Virus record (IMG/VR): IMGVR_UViG_3300021392_000010 | Coordinates: 1 to 44,646 of that record | DNA length: 44,646 nucleotides | Source: a virus | Direction: 5' to 3' (one strand) | Shown here: positions 42,032 through 44,646 of the stretch, piece by piece | How positions within the stretch are numbered: position 1 is the first letter of the stretch | Layout: the number at the start of each line of letters is the position of its first letter | Program-made: the position numbers and the translations under genes | Notes under the pieces: generated by a model | What the model was told of the DNA's origin: nothing | The model's input: only the letters and a program-made list of their open reading frames with translations | Databases searched by the model: none

Positions 42032-42741
42032 TACATCACCTCCAACGAACCATCATTGACTTTTACACCAGCAGAACATTTAAGTCCTAAAGCCGATTGT
42101 GCTTCTAGTTCGTACTTTGACTTAGCCTTGATTGTACAATTGGCACCGGTCTCTAATTGATAATTTTTATTGGTTTTGATTGACAAATTGTTACATTCAA
42201 TTGACAGATCATCATCACTACTTTTGAGGATAATTTTCCCTTTAGTCTCTATCGTCAAATCCTTTTCCACCTTAATATCCATTTGATTGGCTTGAGAATC
42301 GATCGCAATCTGATTCTTACCAGTTTTATCTTCAATAATAATTTTTTCTTTCCCCTCAGTATCATCTAAAATAATCTGATGACCGCTGCGGGATTTAATA
42401 ATTCTTTTATTATTTTTACCATCATCATTTTTACCAGGTGGTTGGTCTTTCCCATTCCACAGAGAACCTAGAATATAAGGATAGTTAATATTACCTAGTT
42501 CAAAAGCAACTAACACTTCATCATCAATTTCCGGCAAAAAGTAAACGCCTCGGTCTTTTCCTGCCATAATTGTTACTACTCTTGCCCAGTAACTTTCCTC
42601 GTCGGGAGAAAGCCAAGGAAATTTTACCTTAACTCTTCCTAGTCCATCGGGGTCTTGATTGTTGGTCACTATGCCCACGGTTACACCATAAAGGTTATTA
42701 TGGTTTGGAACATTATTCATTAATAAATCATATCCATTCAT
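42031..42741 (-). CDS. eCIS spike protein (gpV/VgrG C-terminal type)
   Basis: 236 residues. N-terminal OB-fold of the gpV/VgrG type: VTNNQDPDGLGRVKVKFPWL, SYWARVVTIMAGKDRG, VYFLPEIDDEVLVAFE, YPYILGSLWNG. The second half is a repetitive beta segment (KIIIEDKTGKNQIAID, DLTIETKGKIILKSS, SIKTNKNYQLETGA), the needle-like prism that pierces a target. In many eCIS hub and spike are joined in one Afp8 protein; here they are separate neighbouring genes with an intergenic repeat between them. Confidence 0.9.
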   Translation of the reverse strand: MNGYDLLMNNVPNHNNLYGVTVGIVTNNQDPDGLGRVKVKFPWLSPDEESYWARVVTIMAGKDRGVYFLPEIDDEVLVAFELGNINYPYILGSLWNGKDQPPGKNDDGKNNKRIIKSRSGHQIILDDTEGKEKIIIEDKTGKNQIAIDSQANQMDIKVEKDLTIETKGKIILKSSDDDLSIECNNLSIKTNKNYQLETGANCTIKAKSKYELEAQSALGLKCSAGVKVNDGSLEVM

Positions 42742-42838
42742 AAGTAATGTATCCTAATATACGAAATATGGAACAGGGAATAGGCAATGGCGATAGGTCG
42801 TTTAAAGTATGTTCATTCTAAATTCTAAATTCTAAATT

Positions 42839-43912
42839 CTAGGTAGCATTTCTCCTGACAGTAAACGAAGTTTGATAGCCTTGGTCTGGGGCATAAGAAT
42901 GTTCTGCACTCATGAGATAATAAAGGCCGCTAAATTTTTTACCCACTCCAGTAATTTCGATAACTTCTCCAGCCCGTATATCGGGATTGCCTTGACAAGT
43001 TCCCTCCCCTGAAATGTAGGTGAGTAACCTATCTTTAAACTGTCCCAATGCCATACTGTCAGCTTCTTCTTTACTGGATACTGCTTGCTTTACTATGGTA
43101 TAACTAGATTTTCCAAAGGTTTTTTGTACTTCCTTGGCTCCCGAAATTTCTCCTCCCATTTTTTTCCCTTCTCTACCTACTCCAGCCATCGCCACAACTG
43201 GTTCTTTTTCCTTGGGTGACCATCCTTGTACCTTAACTTGATACACTTGGTTCATGGTACTTAAACGAGGTGAAAATTCTTGTAAATTTCCTTGATAAGT
43301 GAGGGTTACAACTTTGGCTTTGGCATTTTCATGGGGACGAAAATATAAGGTTTTATTATCCACCGCTACTTCATAACCAATACGCGCTGCTCGCTCTTGC
43401 AAAAATTCCCAATCCGTTTGATTATGTTGCAGGACGTATTCCAATTTGACTTTAGTATCTTGGACTTTGGGGGTGAGTCCCTTGCCTTTAGCAATTTCAC
43501 TGACAATATCACTATCTTTCATTTTGGTAAAAGATTTTGTCTGGTTACCCCGCAACAGTCGGTGACGCAAATCATGACCCCGCACGATTAACATGGGGGT
43601 TGTCTCTTCTCTAAAATCTGGTTCGAGTCCCGTAATTTCACCAATTATGACAGTTTTTAGTTCCTTGTCATATCCCATCTGAATTTCAACTTTGTCACCT
43701 AAGCCAAACAGATCCTCATCAATCCAAGTAAATTGCATCTTCTCATTATCCCAGGTGACAAATTTCAACTCAAACATACTGGGTGCTTCTAAATCCTCAT
43801 ACACCGATACTGAGACAAAATCTGCATCCGCTTCTGGGGAAAGAGGTTTACCTTGAAGCAAAATTTTAATATTGGGATTGAGTAGTAAAGTACCACTGGC
43901 TGATTGAGGCAT
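42839..43912 (-). CDS. eCIS tail hub (Afp8 N-terminal/gpD-like)
   Basis: 357 residues. Hub domains of gp27/gpD type: VSVSVYEDLEAPSMFELKF, GDKVEIQMGYD, MLIVRGHDLRHRLLRGNQ, LQERAARIGYEVAVDNKTLYF, and near the end EVIEITGVGKKFSGLYYL with the S-A-E-H-S-Y strand. It forms the trimer between the tube adaptor and spike. A 97-bp spacer of AAATTCT heptamers separates it from the spike gene. Related only at fold level to the prophage hub at 666. Confidence 0.86.
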   Translation of the reverse strand: MPQSASGTLLLNPNIKILLQGKPLSPEADADFVSVSVYEDLEAPSMFELKFVTWDNEKMQFTWIDEDLFGLGDKVEIQMGYDKELKTVIIGEITGLEPDFREETTPMLIVRGHDLRHRLLRGNQTKSFTKMKDSDIVSEIAKGKGLTPKVQDTKVKLEYVLQHNQTDWEFLQERAARIGYEVAVDNKTLYFRPHENAKAKVVTLTYQGNLQEFSPRLSTMNQVYQVKVQGWSPKEKEPVVAMAGVGREGKKMGGEISGAKEVQKTFGKSSYTIVKQAVSSKEEADSMALGQFKDRLLTYISGEGTCQGNPDIRAGEVIEITGVGKKFSGLYYLMSAEHSYAPDQGYQTSFTVRRNAT

Positions 43913-43920
43913 GGTTGGGA

Positions 43921-43976
43921 ATGGAGAATGGAGAATGGAGAATGGAGAATTGGGAATTGGGAATTGGGAATTGGGG
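43921..43976. repeat. GGAGAAT and AATTGGG heptamer arrays
   Basis: Four GGAGAAT units, then four AATTGGG units, both of period 7, just before the LysM gene end; an AAATTTT run follows. Confidence 0.9.
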
Positions 43977-44010
43977 CTCTTAAATTTTAAATTTTAAATT
44001 TTGAATTAAA

Positions 44011-44646
44011 TTACCTTGGTGGAATAGTTAGCACGGTTCCAGGTGGTAATTGGCGCGGATTGACTAAACGATTGGTGTCAGCAATAATACGCCAGAGGGA
44101 AGGGTCACCAAATTCTTCATTGGCAATACTACTTAAAGTTTCTCCCCTTTTGACAATTCTCACCGGGTCATCTATCGGATTTTCTATTTTTTTCTGTTTG
44201 TTTGGCTCCTTCCACTCTTTAAAAGAGCAATCTAAGGTTGCTCTTACTGGAGTTCCATCTTCGAGGAAATGGGTTAACTTTTTGGTTACCGTTTCTAAAA
44301 AACAATCAGCCAACAGCACACTACTATTGCCAGATATGGTTCCCCAGATAAGTTGACAACGAGGGGGTCTTTTCTTGTCTTGACCAATCCGAGGTTGGGT
44401 TAAACTAACAATTTTTTTGGTATATTTTTGTACGTTTTCTGGTGGATACTTGGTGAGAGTGGTATCAAAGAACAGATTCAGACTTAAGGTAACTAATTCT
44501 TTGGTAGTTGCCAGTCCATATTCTTCTAGTCTTCCACCAGGGATGGTCATGGTAATCTCACTGGGATTATAAAGAACTTTGATTGTCTCGTCAAAGTTTC
44601 CAGGGCTACTTTTTTCGGCTTTGATAGTTAATTTTTCGAGGGTCAT
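44011..44646 (-). CDS. eCIS LysM adaptor protein (Afp7-type)
   Basis: 211 residues, ATG exactly at the window edge, so the start is likely but cannot be checked upstream. N-terminal part (VLYNPSEITMTIPGG, then LSLNLFFDTTL) is the adaptor domain between tube and hub. LysM at about 160-211: VRIVKRGETLSSIANEEFGD, then IADTNRLVNPRQLPPG and VLTIPPR, which may touch peptidoglycan or the hub. The gene order LysM, hub, spike, gp25, J agrees with eCIS clusters. Tube and sheath genes should lie beyond the window. Confidence 0.88.
   Translation of the reverse strand: MTLEKLTIKAEKSSPGNFDETIKVLYNPSEITMTIPGGRLEEYGLATTKELVTLSLNLFFDTTLTKYPPENVQKYTKKIVSLTQPRIGQDKKRPPRCQLIWGTISGNSSVLLADCFLETVTKKLTHFLEDGTPVRATLDCSFKEWKEPNKQKKIENPIDDPVRIVKRGETLSSIANEEFGDPSLWRIIADTNRLVNPRQLPPGTVLTIPPR

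Overview
The DNA looks like a filamentous cyanobacterium of the Moorena (Moorea) kind. It is rich in the HIP1 octamer GCGATCGC. Its intergenic spaces are full of tandem heptanucleotide repeats (CCTGCCT, AATTTAG, CAAGAAT, CCCTATT and others), many genes are hypothetical, and no rRNA, tRNA or CRISPR array is visible. The genus is an inference from style, not from a marker gene.

Positions 1-28.7 kb hold a contractile-tailed (myovirus, P2/Mu-like) prophage. Most structural genes are on the minus strand, so transcription runs right to left: a ParB/Dam-like fusion and a DUF932 protein, small and large terminase, a connector-like protein, a portal with a C-terminal pyrophosphatase-like domain, a DUF2213 protease/scaffold-type protein, a cement-type protein and the major capsid. 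After an accessory block (about 8-16.8 kb) come a Mu F-like head protein, tail completion proteins, sheath, tube, a tail assembly chaperone with a -1 frameshift, tape measure, a U-like protein and a D-like hub. A tyrosine recombinase at the left edge is on the plus strand. The accessory block carries a secreted protein, a ParA plus small partner operon, a sigma factor beside a membrane-anchored hemagglutinin-like repeat protein, a ribbon-helix-helix regulator and small unknown genes. The sheath gene has an in-frame amber codon, brought in by a 21-bp insertion in a HIP1 site. No baseplate wedge, spike, fibre or lysis gene is seen, so the prophage may be defective.

Positions 29-44.6 kb hold part of an extracellular/thylakoid-type contractile injection system (eCIS), also mainly on the minus strand: a LysM adaptor, hub, spike, gp25-like wedge, two baseplate-J-like proteins, a tail-protein-I-like protein, a tail-collar fibre-like protein and an AAA+ ATPase. 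Sheath and tube genes of this system would lie beyond 44646. Between the fibre gene and the ATPase sit a reverse transcriptase, a DUF2283-like protein and a Uma2-family protein.

The most unusual signal is in the fibre gene (34342-36228). On its coding strand G rises and A falls smoothly from the 5' to the 3' end (about 24% to 42% G and 41% to 24% A by hand count), while T and C hardly change. The shift stops abruptly about 39 nt before the end of the gene. A reverse transcriptase with an FMDD active site and no diversity-generating-retroelement signature converges on that end, 42 bp away. This is what adenine-to-guanine mutagenesis by cDNA started at the 3' end of the fibre mRNA would leave. 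The mechanism is a hypothesis; the base composition is a direct observation.
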